Notes under the pieces: generated by a model | What the model was told of the DNA's origin: nothing | Seen by the model: the letters and a program-made list of their open reading frames with translations, nothing else | Databases searched by the model: none | NCBI RefSeq assembly: GCF_051195255.1 | Contig: NZ_JBNJLK010000008.1 | Coordinates: forward strand, 62,001-126,000 | Direction: 5' to 3' | Origin: Falsirhodobacter sp051195255 | GTDB lineage: Bacteria > Pseudomonadota > Alphaproteobacteria > Rhodobacterales > Rhodobacteraceae | Length of the DNA stretch: 64,000 nucleotides | Made by a program: the position numbers and the translations under genes | Shown here: positions 23,399-33,219 of the stretch, piece after piece | Layout of the letters: every line of letters begins with the position of its first letter | Numbering within the stretch: the first letter of the stretch is position 1

Positions 23399-24565
23399 AT
23401 GACAGAAATGGTTCATGGCGCGATTCCCGCACGGGCGTCGGAGCCGGTTCTTCCCCGTTGGTGGCGGACCATCGACAAGTGGTCCCTGACCTCCATCTTC
23501 GTGCTGTTCGGGCTGGGGCTGCTTCTGGCGCTGGCGGCGTCGGTTCCGCTGGCGACACGCAACGGGCTGCCGCAATTCTATTACGTGGAACGTCAGATGT
23601 TCTTCGGCGGCATGGCGATGGTCGCGATGGTGACCATTTCCATGATGTCACCCGACATGGTGCGTCGTCTGGGTGTCCTCGGGTTCGCCCTGTCCTTTGT
23701 CGCGCTGGTCTTCCTGCCCTTTGCCGGGACGGATTTCGGCAAGGGCGCGATCCGGTGGTACAGCCTTGGCTTCGCATCATTCCAGCCGTCGGAATTCCTG
23801 AAGCCCGGCTTCATCATCGTGGCCGGCTGGCTGATGGCCGCGGGGCAGGAGATCAACGGCCCGCCCGGCAAGCGCATCAGCTTCGTGCTGCTGATCGTCA
23901 TCGCGGGCTTCCTGTCCATGCAGCCCGACTTCGGCCAGACCGCCCTGATCCTGTTCGGGTGGAGCGTGATCTACTTCGTGGCCGGTGCGCCGATGGTGCT
24001 GATCCTCAGCTTCATGGGGGCGATCGCCTTCGCGGGCACGCTGTTCTATGAAAGCTCCGAACACTTCGCCCGGCGTATCGACGGGTTCCTGAACCCCGAA
24101 CTCGACCCGCGGACCCAGCTGGGTTACGCGGCGAACGCGATCATCGAAGGCGGGTTCTTCGGCGTCGGCGTGGGCGAGGGGCAGGTGAAATGGTCGCTGC
24201 CCGATGCGCATACCGACTTCATCATCGCTGTCGCGGCCGAGGAATACGGGTTGATCCTCGTCCTCTGCATCATCGCGCTGTACGCCACGGTTGTGGTGCG
24301 CAGCCTGTTCCGCCTGATGCGCGAACGCGATCCCTTCATCCGGCTGGCGGGCACGGGATTGGCCTGCATCTTCGGCGTGCAGGCGATCATCAACATGGGG
24401 GTGGCAGTGCGCCTGCTGCCCGCCAAGGGGATGACGCTGCCCTTTGTCAGCTATGGCGGATCGTCGGTCATCGCGGCCGGGATCACCGTGGGCATGCTGC
24501 TGGCCCTGACCCGCACCCGCCCGCAGGGCGAAATCGGCGACATCCTGTTTAAGCGGAGCCGTTGA
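23399..24565 (+). CDS. ftsW: Septal peptidoglycan glycosyltransferase FtsW
   Basis: A 388-residue SEDS-family protein with about ten membrane spans, the glycan polymerase partner of FtsI. It contains RNGLPQFYYVERQMFFGG, GAIRWYSLGFASFQPSEFLKPGFII with the SEDS Q-P-S-E motif, MQPDFGQTALI with the catalytic-region Asp, and VAVRLLPAKGMTLPFVSYGGSSVIAAGITVGMLLAL. ATG at 23399; its stop overlaps the murG ATG by one base. Confidence 0.94.
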   Translation: MTEMVHGAIPARASEPVLPRWWRTIDKWSLTSIFVLFGLGLLLALAASVPLATRNGLPQFYYVERQMFFGGMAMVAMVTISMMSPDMVRRLGVLGFALSFVALVFLPFAGTDFGKGAIRWYSLGFASFQPSEFLKPGFIIVAGWLMAAGQEINGPPGKRISFVLLIVIAGFLSMQPDFGQTALILFGWSVIYFVAGAPMVLILSFMGAIAFAGTLFYESSEHFARRIDGFLNPELDPRTQLGYAANAIIEGGFFGVGVGEGQVKWSLPDAHTDFIIAVAAEEYGLILVLCIIALYATVVVRSLFRLMRERDPFIRLAGTGLACIFGVQAIINMGVAVRLLPAKGMTLPFVSYGGSSVIAAGITVGMLLALTRTRPQGEIGDILFKRSR

Positions 24566-25662
24566 TGGACGCGACACCGGAAAGCCCCCTCCTGCTCATC
24601 GCGGCGGGGGGGACCGGCGGGCATATGTTTCCCGCACAGGCGCTGGCCGAGGCGATGATCGCCAAGGGCTGGCGCGTCAAACTTTCCACCGATGAACGCG
24701 GCGCCCGCTATGCCGGCGGGTTCCCGGCTGCGGTGGCGGTGGAACAGGTGGCCTCGGCCACCTTTGCCCGTGGTGGAACGCTGGCGAAGGCGGGTGTTCC
24801 GTTCCGCATCGCGCGGGGGGTCTGGACAGCGTATCGCGCCATGCGCCGGGACCGCCCGGCGATGGTGATCGGCTTTGGCGGCTATCCATCCATCCCCGCA
24901 CTGACGGCGGCCGGGATGTTGCACCTGCCACGCGTGATCCATGAACAGAACGGCGTGCCGGGGCGGGTGAACCGCATTTTCGCCCCGAAGGTGAACGAGG
25001 TCGCCTGCGGCATCTGGCCGACAGATTTGCCCAAGGGCGTGAAGGCGATCCACACCGGCAACCCCGTGCGTCAAAGCGTGCTGGACCTTGCGGCCGCCCC
25101 CTATGCGGCGCCCGAGGGGATCCTGCAGGTGCTGGTGATCGGCGGCAGCCAAGGCGCCCGCGTGTTGTCGAAGATCGTGCCGGACGCCTTTGGCCGCCTG
25201 CCGCGGGCCCTGCGCGAACGCCTGCGCATCAGCCACCAGGCCCGGGCCGAGGATGCCGAGGCCGTCATCCGCACCTATCGCGACAGCGCGATCGAGGCGG
25301 AGGTCCGTCCCTTCTTCGACGACGTGCCGCAGCGCATCGCGCAGGCGCAGCTCGTGATCTCCCGCTCGGGTGCAAGTTCCATCGCGGACATCACCGTGAT
25401 TGGCCGTCCGTCGATCCTGATCCCCTTTGCCGCGGCGGCGGGTGACCATCAGACCGCCAACGCGCGGCCGCTGGTGCAGGGGCAGGCGGCGTCGATCCTG
25501 CCCGAAGCGCAGCTTGACGCCATCACCCTTTCCGAACACATCACCGCCATCCTGAACCAGCCGGAGGCCGCGCGCCGCATGGCCGCCAATGCGCTTGCGC
25601 TGGGCCGGCCCGATGCCACCGAGCGGCTGGTCGAGGTGGTGGAAGCCCTGAGGACCAAATGA
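24565..25662 (+). CDS. murG: Lipid II synthase (GlcNAc transferase)
   Basis: A 365-residue GT-B enzyme at the inner membrane surface that adds GlcNAc to lipid I. It has LIAAGGTGGHMFPAQALAEAM (first G-loop), GFGGYPSIPALTAAGML, HEQNGVPGRVNR, VLVIGGSQGARVLSKIVP (second G-loop) and ISRSGASSIADITVIGRPSILIPFAAAAGDHQTANA. The ATG at 24565 shares one base with the ftsW stop and is preferred to a TTG at 24562. Confidence 0.95.
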   Translation: MDATPESPLLLIAAGGTGGHMFPAQALAEAMIAKGWRVKLSTDERGARYAGGFPAAVAVEQVASATFARGGTLAKAGVPFRIARGVWTAYRAMRRDRPAMVIGFGGYPSIPALTAAGMLHLPRVIHEQNGVPGRVNRIFAPKVNEVACGIWPTDLPKGVKAIHTGNPVRQSVLDLAAAPYAAPEGILQVLVIGGSQGARVLSKIVPDAFGRLPRALRERLRISHQARAEDAEAVIRTYRDSAIEAEVRPFFDDVPQRIAQAQLVISRSGASSIADITVIGRPSILIPFAAAAGDHQTANARPLVQGQAASILPEAQLDAITLSEHITAILNQPEAARRMAANALALGRPDATERLVEVVEALRTK

Positions 25663-27053
25663 ACGCTGCAACCAAGCTGCCGGGAGAACTCGGCCCCATC
25701 CATTTCGTCGGCATCGGTGGCATCGGCATGTCCGGCATCGCCGAGGTTCTGATGACGCTGGGCTATTCTGTGCAGGGGTCGGACGCGAAGGCGTCGAAGA
25801 TCACCGAGCGGCTGGTGGGCCTGGGGGCGACTTTCTTCGAAGGCCAGCGGGCCGAGAACATCGGCGAGGCGGCCGTGGTCGTCATCTCCTCTGCCATCAA
25901 GAAGGGCAATCCGGAGCTGGAGGAGGCGCGCCGTCGCCAGCTTCCCGTCGTCCGACGGGCCGAGATGCTGGCCGAACTGATGCGCCTGCGGTCCAACATT
26001 GCGGTCGCGGGCACGCATGGAAAAACGACGACCACAACGATGGTGGCGACGCTGCTGGACAAGGGCGGCTTCGACCCCACAGTCATCAATGGCGGCGTGA
26101 TCCACGCCTATGGCTCCAACGCTCGGGCCGGGGCGGGGGAGTGGATGGTGGTGGAGGCGGATGAGAGCGACGGTTCGTTCAACCGCCTGCCTGCAACCAT
26201 CGCCATCGTGACCAACATCGACCCCGAGCATATGGAGCATTGGGGCAGCTTCGACGCGCTGCGAAAGGGCTTCCACGATTTCGTGTCGAACGTGCCGTTC
26301 TATGGTCTGGCCGTCTGCTGCACCGACCATCCCGAGGTTCAGGCGCTGGTCGGGCGGGTGACGGACCGCCGCATCGTGACCTTTGGCTTCAACGCGCAGG
26401 CCGATATCCGGGCGATCAACCTGCGCTATGAAAACGGCATCGCGCATTTCGACGTGGCGCTTCAGGCCGAGGGGACGGTGATCGAGGGCTGCACCCTGCC
26501 GATGCCGGGCGATCATAACGTGTCGAACGCCTTGGCCGCCGTGGCCGTGGCCCGCCATCTGGGCATGAAACGGGCCGAGATCCGCGAGGCGCTGGCCGCC
26601 TTTGGCGGCGTCAACCGCCGCTTCACCAAGGTGGGGGAGGTCGGTGGCGTCACCATCATCGACGATTACGGCCACCATCCGGTGGAGATCACGGCCGTCC
26701 TCAAGGCCGCGCGTCAGGCCACGAAGGGCCGCGTGATTGCCGTCCACCAGCCCCACCGTTATTCCCGTCTGCACAGCCTGTTCGAGGATTTCTGCACCTG
26801 CTTCAACGAGGCGGACGTGGTCGCCATCGCCGACATCTACGCAGCGGGCGAGGAGCCGATCGAGGGTGCGGGCCGCGATGATCTGGTGGCCGGCCTGATC
26901 GCGCATGGTCACCGCCACGCGCGCGCCATCCTGTCCGAGGATGATCTGGAGCGGCTGGTCCGCGAACAGGCGCGTCCGGGGGACATGGTCGTCTGCCTTG
27001 GCGCGGGCACCATCTCGGCCTGGGCGAACGCCCTTCCGGGGAGGCTTGGATGA
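25659..27053 (+). CDS. murC: UDP-MurNAc-L-alanine ligase
   Basis: A 464-residue Mur ligase that joins L-alanine to UDP-MurNAc, the first peptide step. It shows IHFVGIGGIGMSGIAEVLMTLGYSVQGSD, the P-loop VAGTHGKTTTTTMVATLL, VVEADESDGSF, TNIDPEHMEHWG and the C-terminal IDDYGHHPVEITAVLKAAR and VHQPHRYSRL. It overlaps murG and the DUF2484 gene by 4 bases each, so translation is probably coupled. Confidence 0.96.
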   Translation: MNAATKLPGELGPIHFVGIGGIGMSGIAEVLMTLGYSVQGSDAKASKITERLVGLGATFFEGQRAENIGEAAVVVISSAIKKGNPELEEARRRQLPVVRRAEMLAELMRLRSNIAVAGTHGKTTTTTMVATLLDKGGFDPTVINGGVIHAYGSNARAGAGEWMVVEADESDGSFNRLPATIAIVTNIDPEHMEHWGSFDALRKGFHDFVSNVPFYGLAVCCTDHPEVQALVGRVTDRRIVTFGFNAQADIRAINLRYENGIAHFDVALQAEGTVIEGCTLPMPGDHNVSNALAAVAVARHLGMKRAEIREALAAFGGVNRRFTKVGEVGGVTIIDDYGHHPVEITAVLKAARQATKGRVIAVHQPHRYSRLHSLFEDFCTCFNEADVVAIADIYAAGEEPIEGAGRDDLVAGLIAHGHRHARAILSEDDLERLVREQARPGDMVVCLGAGTISAWANALPGRLG

Positions 27054-27280
27054 TCGTCGCCCTTCCGGTCGCGTTATGGTTCCTGTGCGCCTTCGTTCTT
27101 CGGACACGGCCGAGGGCGGGAATCGGATGGCTGCTGACGCTGACGGGAATACCGATGCTGGGTCTGGTCACATGGCAGGCGGGCCCGCTTTGGGGCTTCG
27201 TGGCGATGGCCGTCGCGCTGACGCTGCTGCGGACCCCGTTCCGCACCGTGCGCGCGCGTGCGAGGAGGGCGGTGGAATGA
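27050..27280 (+). CDS. Small DUF2484 membrane protein
   Basis: A 76-residue protein with two or three hydrophobic segments (MIVALPVALWFLCAFVLR, IGWLLTLTGIPMLGLVTWQ, LWGFVAMAVALTLLRTPF) and a basic tail (RTVRARARRAVE). This matches the DUF2484 family, found in Rhodobacterales between murC and murB. Function is unknown; placement suggests a membrane role in envelope growth. It overlaps murC and murB by 4 bases (ATGA) each, which makes it a real translated gene. Confidence 0.85.
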   Translation: MIVALPVALWFLCAFVLRTRPRAGIGWLLTLTGIPMLGLVTWQAGPLWGFVAMAVALTLLRTPFRTVRARARRAVE

Positions 27281-28197
27281 TGCCGGACGTGCGCGGGACC
27301 ATGACCGCCAACCGGCCTATGGCCGACCTCACCTGGCTGCGCGTCGGCGGACCGGCGGACTGGCTGTTCCAACCCGCGGACGAGGAGGATCTGGCGAGCC
27401 TCCTGTCCAACCTTCCGGACACGGTGGCCGTGTTCCCGATGGGCGTGGGATCGAACCTGATCGTGCGCGACGGGGGATTGCGGGCCGTTGTGATCCGTCT
27501 GGGGCGCGCCTTCAATGAAATTCGGGTGGACGGCGACCGCGTGATTGCCGGTGCCGCCGCGCTGGACGCGCATGTGGCCCGCAGGGCCGCCGAAGCGGGC
27601 CGCGACCTGACCTTTTTGCGCACCATACCCGGCAGCATCGGCGGCGCGGTGAGAATGAACGCGGGCTGCTATGGCAGCTACGTTTCCCATCATCTGGAAG
27701 AGGTGCGGGCTGTCACGCGGGCCGGGAAGGTCGTGACGATCCCCGCCGCCGAACTGAACCTGCGCTATCGCCAGTCCGACATTCCCGATGGCTGGGTCGT
27801 GACGCAGGCCGTGTTCCGCGCCGGGGCAGCGGACCCCGAAGCCTTGGCCGCGCGGATGGCCGACCAGCTGGCCAAGCGCGACGAAAGCCAGCCCACGAAG
27901 GACCGCAGCGCCGGTTCCACCTTTCGCAATCCGGTGGGCCACTCCTCCACCGGCCGCGCGGACGATTCGCACGAGTTGAAGGCGTGGAAGGTCATCGACG
28001 ACGCCGGAATGCGTGGCGCAACCCTGGGTGGAGCGCAGATGAGCGTGAAACATTCCAACTTTCTGATCAATATGGGGGGGGCCACCGCCGCCGATCTGGA
28101 GAATCTGGGCGAACTGGTCAGAAAGAGGGTTTCCGAAACCTCTGGTCTTGCATTAGAGTGGGAAATCATGCGGGTCGGAGAATCCGCTGAAAAATAA
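27277..28197 (+). CDS. murB: UDP-N-acetylenolpyruvoylglucosamine reductase
   Basis: A 306-residue FAD enzyme that reduces the enolpyruvyl group with NADPH to give UDP-MurNAc. It has LTWLRVGGPADWLFQPADEEDL, the FAD-binding PMGVGSNLIVRDGGLRAVVIRL, FLRTIPGSIGGAVRMNAGCYG, KDRSAGSTFRNP with the catalytic Ser region, and VKHSNFLINMGGATAADLENL. It is of type IIb style, with a short C-terminal part. The ATG at 27277 overlaps the DUF2484 stop. Confidence 0.95.
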   Translation: MMPDVRGTMTANRPMADLTWLRVGGPADWLFQPADEEDLASLLSNLPDTVAVFPMGVGSNLIVRDGGLRAVVIRLGRAFNEIRVDGDRVIAGAAALDAHVARRAAEAGRDLTFLRTIPGSIGGAVRMNAGCYGSYVSHHLEEVRAVTRAGKVVTIPAAELNLRYRQSDIPDGWVVTQAVFRAGAADPEALAARMADQLAKRDESQPTKDRSAGSTFRNPVGHSSTGRADDSHELKAWKVIDDAGMRGATLGGAQMSVKHSNFLINMGGATAADLENLGELVRKRVSETSGLALEWEIMRVGESAEK

Positions 28198-28242
28198 CGA
28201 AGAATTAACAGCCGGTTAACGGTTGGGACCAGAGGCAGTGAA

Positions 28243-29166
28243 ATGGCGGGCATGTCTGGCAGGACAATCCGCAAGGTTGCCGTTTTGATGGGTGGCCCCT
28301 CGGCCGAACGCGAGGTGTCTCTTGTCTCCGGGCGCGCATGCGCGGCAGCCCTGCGGGAAGCAGGATATGAGGTGGTCGAGCTTGATGCCGGCCCGGATCT
28401 TTCCGCACGCCTGATCCAGATCGCCCCCGACGTGGTGTTCAACGCCCTTCACGGCCGCTGGGGCGAAGACGGATGCGTTCAGGGCATCCTTGAATGGATG
28501 CGCATTCCCTACACCCATTCCGGCGTCCTCGCCTCGGCCCTTGCCATGGACAAGACCCGTGCGAAGGACGCCTACCGTGCCGCTGGCCTGCCGGTCGTCG
28601 AAAGTGTCATCGCCGAGCGGGAGCGGGTGGAGGCGGAGCATGTCCTGCCGCCACCCTACGTGGTGAAGCCGAACAACGAAGGCTCCTCCGTCGGCGTCTA
28701 CATCGTGCACGAGGCGGCCAATGCCCCGCCGAAGCTGTCCGACGCGATGCCCGCCACCGTCATGGTGGAAACCTATGCCCCGGGACGGGAGATGACAGTC
28801 AGCGTGCTGGGCGACCGCGCCCTGTGCGTGACGGACATCATGACCACCGGCTGGTACGACTATGACGCGAAATACACCACCGGCGGGTCGCAGCATGTGG
28901 TCCCCGCGCAGATCCCGGCCGAGATCGAGGCGGCCTGCAGGACCTATGCCCTGCGCGCCCATGAAGCGTTGGGCTGCCGCGGCCTCAGCCGGACCGACTT
29001 CCGTTGGGACGAGGCGCGCGGCCTGGACGGTCTGGTGCTTCTGGAAACCAACACCCAGCCGGGCATGACCTCCACCTCGCTTTCGCCCGAACAGGCGGCG
29101 CATTGCGGAATGTCCTTTGCCAACCTGTGCGACTGGCTGGTGAGGGACGCGTCGTGCAATCGATGA
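28243..29166 (+). CDS. ddl: D-alanine-D-alanine ligase
   Basis: A 307-residue ATP-grasp enzyme that makes D-Ala-D-Ala for MurF. It has VAVLMGGPSAEREVSLVSGRA, FNALHGRWGEDGCVQGILEW, YTHSGVLASALAMDKTRAK, PYVVKPNNEGSSVGVYIV (ATP-binding Lys), YDYDAKYTTGGSQH (omega loop Tyr-Lys) and LLETNTQPGMTSTSLSPEQA. All catalytic residues expected in the family are present. It begins 45 bp after murB and ends overlapping ftsQ. Confidence 0.95.
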   Translation: MAGMSGRTIRKVAVLMGGPSAEREVSLVSGRACAAALREAGYEVVELDAGPDLSARLIQIAPDVVFNALHGRWGEDGCVQGILEWMRIPYTHSGVLASALAMDKTRAKDAYRAAGLPVVESVIAERERVEAEHVLPPPYVVKPNNEGSSVGVYIVHEAANAPPKLSDAMPATVMVETYAPGREMTVSVLGDRALCVTDIMTTGWYDYDAKYTTGGSQHVVPAQIPAEIEAACRTYALRAHEALGCRGLSRTDFRWDEARGLDGLVLLETNTQPGMTSTSLSPEQAAHCGMSFANLCDWLVRDASCNR

Positions 29167-30017
29167 GCCGTCCGCCGCACCGCGACCCGGCGCCAAGCCG
29201 TATGGCTTACCGCCTGCAGCGGATGATGCTGACGCCGATCTACCGCAAGATGCTGCGCTTCGGTCTGCCGCTTCTGGTGCTGGTGCTGATCCTGCTGATC
29301 GTGCTGGGCAGCGCCGATCGGCGGGCGGCCATCGCGGCCTCGTTTGCCGGACTGGTGGAGTCTGTCCAGCAGCGTCCTGAATTCATGGTCAACCTGTTCC
29401 GCGTGGACGGCGCCTCGCCTATGCTGGCCGAGGGTATCCGCCGCATGATCGACCTGAACCTGCCGCAAAGCTCGTTCGATCTGGATCTGGCGGGGTTGCG
29501 CGACCGCGTGCTGGAACTGGACGCCGTGCAGGATGTGGATCTGCGCGTGGAAGCGGGCGGTGTTCTGACCGCGCATGTGACCGAACGCGTGCCCGTGGCC
29601 GTCTGGCGCTCCGGCCCGAACGTGGAGCTTCTGGACGCCACCGGCCACCGCGTCATGCTGGTGGGGGAGCGGAACGACCGGTCCGACCTGCCGCTGATCG
29701 CGGGGCGCGGCGCGAACATGGCCATGCCCGAGGCGGCGGAGCTGATGACCGCAGCCGCCCCGATCATGCCGCGCGTGCGCGGTTTCGTGCGGATGGGGGA
29801 GCGCCGCTGGGACATCGTGCTGGATCGCGGGCAGCGCATCCTGTTGCCGGTGGATCAGCCTGTCGCGGCGCTGGAACGGATCCTGGCGCTGGACAAGGCG
29901 CAGGATCTGTTGGCGCGCGACGTGACCACCATTGATTTTCGACTGAAAGAACGCCCCGTGCTCCGACTCTCGCCCCATGCGGTGGCCGAGCGTCAGGCCG
30001 CGCGTGGCCAGGATTGA
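29163..30017 (+). CDS. ftsQ: Cell division protein FtsQ
   Basis: A 284-residue bitopic protein. A basic N-terminus is followed by a single span (FGLPLLVLVLILLIVLG), a POTRA-like region (QRPEFMVNLFRVDGASPMLAEGIRRMIDLNLPQSSFDLD) and the FtsQ domain (VTERVPVAVWRSGPNVELLDATGHRV). FtsQ links FtsBL to the divisome. The ATG at 29163 overlaps the ddl stop (ATGA); a GTG at 29154 in the same frame is an alternative. Confidence 0.9.
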   Translation: MSRPPHRDPAPSRMAYRLQRMMLTPIYRKMLRFGLPLLVLVLILLIVLGSADRRAAIAASFAGLVESVQQRPEFMVNLFRVDGASPMLAEGIRRMIDLNLPQSSFDLDLAGLRDRVLELDAVQDVDLRVEAGGVLTAHVTERVPVAVWRSGPNVELLDATGHRVMLVGERNDRSDLPLIAGRGANMAMPEAAELMTAAAPIMPRVRGFVRMGERRWDIVLDRGQRILLPVDQPVAALERILALDKAQDLLARDVTTIDFRLKERPVLRLSPHAVAERQAARGQD

Positions 30018-30028
30018 CGAGGGCGCCG

Positions 30029-31363
30029 ATGACCGATCTTTACCAGTCCCAACGTGCCATGCGGAACATGCGCCGCGCCGCCATTCAGAGGGGCGTGATC
30101 GCCATTCTGGACGTCGGTTCGACGAAGATCGCCTGCCTGATCCTGCGCTTCGACGGTCCGGACCGTTTGCGTGATCAGGACGGTGTGGGTTCGATGGCCG
30201 GCCAAAGCCAGTTCCGCGTGATCGGTGCCGCCACGACCCGTTCGCGTGGCGTCCGCTTTGGCGAGATCAGCGTCATGAACGAAACGGAGCGGGCTATTCG
30301 GACCGCGGTCCAGGGCGCGCAGAAGATGGCCAATGTGCGCGTGGACCACGTCATCGCCACCTTCTCGGGCGGGGAGCCGCGCAGCTATGGCCTGGCGGGG
30401 GAGTGGGAGTTGCAGGACTCCGTCGTGACGGAACAGGACGTGGCCCGTGTGCTGTCGGCCTGCGACGTGCCCGACATCGGCGTAGGACGCGAGGTGATGC
30501 ACGCCCAGCCCGTAAACTTCGCGCTGGACCATCGCACTGGCCTTGGCGACCCGCGCGGGCAGATCGGCAACCGGCTGGCCTGCGACATGCACATGCTGTC
30601 CGTGGATGCGAGCACGATCCAGAACCTGCTCTATTGCATCAAGCGCTGTGATCTGGAACTGGCCGGTATCGCGTCCTCGGCCTATGTCGCGGGCGTGTCC
30701 AGCCTGGTGGAGGATGAGCAGGAACTGGGTGCGGCCTGCATCGACATGGGCGGCGGGTCCACCGGCATCTCCATCTTCATCAAGAAGCACATGATCTATT
30801 CGGATTGCGTCCGGATGGGCGGCGATCACGTGACGCTGGACATCTCCAAGGGTCTGCAGATCCCGCTGGCGCAGGCGGAAAAGATCAAGGCCACCCATGG
30901 CGGCGTCTATGCCACCGGCATCGACGACCGCGAGATGATCTCCATCGGGGCCGACACGGGCGACTGGGACAAGGACAGCCGCACCGTCAGTCGGACGGAG
31001 CTGATCGGCATCATGCGCCCGCGCGTGGAGGAGATCCTGGAAGAGGTGCGCGCCCGGCTGGACGCGGCGGGCTTCGATCACCTGCCCAGCCAGCAGATCG
31101 TGCTGACGGGCGGCGCCAGCCAGGTGCCGGGGCTGGACGGGCTGGCCGCGCGCATCCTCGGCCAGCGCGTCCGTCTGGGCCGGCCGCTGCGCGTGCAGGG
31201 TCTGCCGCAGGCGATCACGGGTCCGGCCTTCGCCTCGGCGGTAGGGTTGTGCCTGTTCGCGGCGCACCCGCAGGACGAATGGTGGGACTTCGAGATTCCG
31301 AGCGAACGTTACCCCGCACGGTCCTTCAAAAAGGCGATCCGCTGGTTCCGGGAGAACTGGTAA
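30029..31363 (+). CDS. ftsA: Cell division actin homologue FtsA
   Basis: A 444-residue actin-fold ATPase that tethers FtsZ to the membrane. It has the phosphate-1 loop VIAILDVGSTKIACLILRF, the phosphate-2 loop GAACIDMGGGSTGISIFI and IVLTGGASQVPGLDGLAARIL. The C-terminal amphipathic helix is SFKKAIRWFRENW. The ATG at 30029, with GAGGG about 6 bases upstream, is preferred to a TTG at 30014. A 176-bp gap follows, enough for a separate ftsZ promoter. Confidence 0.94.
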   Translation: MTDLYQSQRAMRNMRRAAIQRGVIAILDVGSTKIACLILRFDGPDRLRDQDGVGSMAGQSQFRVIGAATTRSRGVRFGEISVMNETERAIRTAVQGAQKMANVRVDHVIATFSGGEPRSYGLAGEWELQDSVVTEQDVARVLSACDVPDIGVGREVMHAQPVNFALDHRTGLGDPRGQIGNRLACDMHMLSVDASTIQNLLYCIKRCDLELAGIASSAYVAGVSSLVEDEQELGAACIDMGGGSTGISIFIKKHMIYSDCVRMGGDHVTLDISKGLQIPLAQAEKIKATHGGVYATGIDDREMISIGADTGDWDKDSRTVSRTELIGIMRPRVEEILEEVRARLDAAGFDHLPSQQIVLTGGASQVPGLDGLAARILGQRVRLGRPLRVQGLPQAITGPAFASAVGLCLFAAHPQDEWWDFEIPSERYPARSFKKAIRWFRENW

Positions 31364-31539
31364 GATCCTTTGCGGCAGCGGCGGCAAGATGCCGCCGACA
31401 CCGCGTATTTCAAGGACGGATCGTGGACGTTGCCGCTTTTTCGGGTGACGTTGGGCGTGTCAAAGTCTAGGATCGGCCACAAAGCATCGAACAGGCACCC
31501 TCGAATGGTGCCGCGAACACTGAACACAGGCGGAAAGTC

Positions 31540-33150
31540 ATGCGTCTCACCTTGATGAACGACCAACAGGAAGAACTGAAGCCGCGCATTACCGTGTTTG
31601 GCGTAGGTGGTGCGGGCGGCAACGCCGTCAACAACATGATCGAGAAAATGCTGGAAGGCGTGGAGTTCGTGGTTGCGAACACCGACGCCCAGGCGCTGCA
31701 GCAAAGCAACGCCACGGCCAAGATCCAGATGGGCATGAAGGTCACCGAAGGTCTGGGCGCGGGCGCGCGTCCCTCCGTCGGCGCCGCCGCCGCCGAGGAA
31801 ACGATCGAGGAGATCATCGACCACCTGGCCGGCGCGCACATGTGCTTCATCACGGCCGGCATGGGCGGCGGCACCGGCACCGGCGCGGCCCCGATCATCG
31901 CGCAGGCCGCGCGTGAACTGGGCGTGCTGACGGTGGGCGTCGTGACGAAGCCCTTCCAGTTCGAAGGCAACAAGCGTATGCGCCAGGCCAACGAAGGGAT
32001 CGAAGCCCTCCAGAAGGTCGTGGACACGCTGATCATCATTCCGAACCAGAACCTGTTCCGTCTGGCCAACGACCGCACCACCTTCACCGAAGCCTTCGCC
32101 ATGGCCGACGACGTCCTGTACCAGGGCGTGAAAGGCGTGACGGACCTGATGGTGCGTCCGGGTCTCATCAATCTCGACTTCGCGGACGTGCGCGCCGTGA
32201 TGGACGAGATGGGCAAGGCCATGATGGGCACGGGCGAGGCCGAGGGTGACGACCGCGCGAAGCTGGCCGCCGAGAAGGCGATCGCCAACCCGCTGCTGGA
32301 CGAAGTCAGCCTGAAAGGCGCCAAGGGCGTCCTGATCAACATCACCGGCGGATACGACCTGACGCTGTTCGAACTGGACGAGGCCGCCGAGGCGATCCGC
32401 ACGCAGGTCGATCCCGACGCGAACATCATCGTCGGCTCCACCCTGGACACAACGATGGAAGGGCGCCTGCGCGTGTCCGTCGTCGCTACCGGGATCGAGG
32501 CGAAACCGCAGGAAGAGCCGGCTCCAGCCCGCCGCCCGCTGTCCCAGCCGCTGACCCAGTCCGCCCCCAAGGTGGAGGAGCGTCCGGCCCCCGTCGCCGC
32601 ACGTCCCGCGCCGGCACCGCAACCCGCACCCCAGCCGGTGCAGCGCGCCGTGTTCGAACAGCCCCAGGATGACATGATGCCCGAAGCGGATGACGTGCCG
32701 CCGCCGGCTTATCGTCCGCAACCGGCGGCTCAGGCCCCGGCGCCGCAGCCGCGCGTGCAGCGTGCGGCCCCGCAGGTGCAGAACGACGCCTCCAGCTTCG
32801 TCGCGCCTCGCGCCCGTCCTACCACCGGTCAGCCCGGCACGCCGTCGCCGGAAACGCTGGCCCGTCTGGCCGCCGCCGTGCAGAAGGCGCCGCCCCGCGG
32901 GACCCCCGGTCCGCAGCAGCGTGCCGCACAGCCCGCCGCGCAACCGGCCCCGCGCCCTGCGCCGCCAGCGGAAAAACCCCGCTTCGGCATCGGTTCGCTG
33001 ATCAATCGCATGGCTGGCCATGGTGAACAGCACGAACCGCGTCCTCAGCCCCGCGCCCAGCAACAGGTCGCCTATGAGGAAGAGCCGGAAGCGAGTCCCG
33101 ATCAGGAGCGGATCGAAATCCCGGCTTTCCTGCGGCGGCAGGCAAACTGA
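31540..33150 (+). CDS. ftsZ: Cell division tubulin homologue FtsZ
   Basis: A 536-residue GTPase that forms the Z ring. The N-terminus EELKPRITVFGVGGAGGNAVNNM is that of alphaproteobacterial FtsZ; the tubulin signature GMGGGTGTG lies at 107-115 and the T7 loop NLDFADV near 222. After about residue 320 there is a long linker rich in Pro, Ala and Gln (about 200 residues, as is usual in this class) and a C-terminal peptide ERIEIPAFLRRQAN, the FtsA-binding tail. GGCGGAAAG precedes the ATG. A terminator follows. Confidence 0.96.
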   Translation: MRLTLMNDQQEELKPRITVFGVGGAGGNAVNNMIEKMLEGVEFVVANTDAQALQQSNATAKIQMGMKVTEGLGAGARPSVGAAAAEETIEEIIDHLAGAHMCFITAGMGGGTGTGAAPIIAQAARELGVLTVGVVTKPFQFEGNKRMRQANEGIEALQKVVDTLIIIPNQNLFRLANDRTTFTEAFAMADDVLYQGVKGVTDLMVRPGLINLDFADVRAVMDEMGKAMMGTGEAEGDDRAKLAAEKAIANPLLDEVSLKGAKGVLINITGGYDLTLFELDEAAEAIRTQVDPDANIIVGSTLDTTMEGRLRVSVVATGIEAKPQEEPAPARRPLSQPLTQSAPKVEERPAPVAARPAPAPQPAPQPVQRAVFEQPQDDMMPEADDVPPPAYRPQPAAQAPAPQPRVQRAAPQVQNDASSFVAPRARPTTGQPGTPSPETLARLAAAVQKAPPRGTPGPQQRAAQPAAQPAPRPAPPAEKPRFGIGSLINRMAGHGEQHEPRPQPRAQQQVAYEEEPEASPDQERIEIPAFLRRQAN

Positions 33151-33170
33151 ACCTTTCACATGATCGCGGG

Positions 33171-33201
33171 AACCCGGCCACTGGCCGGGTTTTTTCGTTT
33201 T
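33171..33201 (+). terminator. Terminator after ftsZ
   Basis: Stem AACCCGGC/GCCGGGTT with a CACTG loop, followed by TTTTTCGTTTT, about 20 bp past the ftsZ stop. It closes the dcw run and separates lpxC. Confidence 0.92.
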
Positions 33202-33219
33202 AGGTCAATATGTTAACTA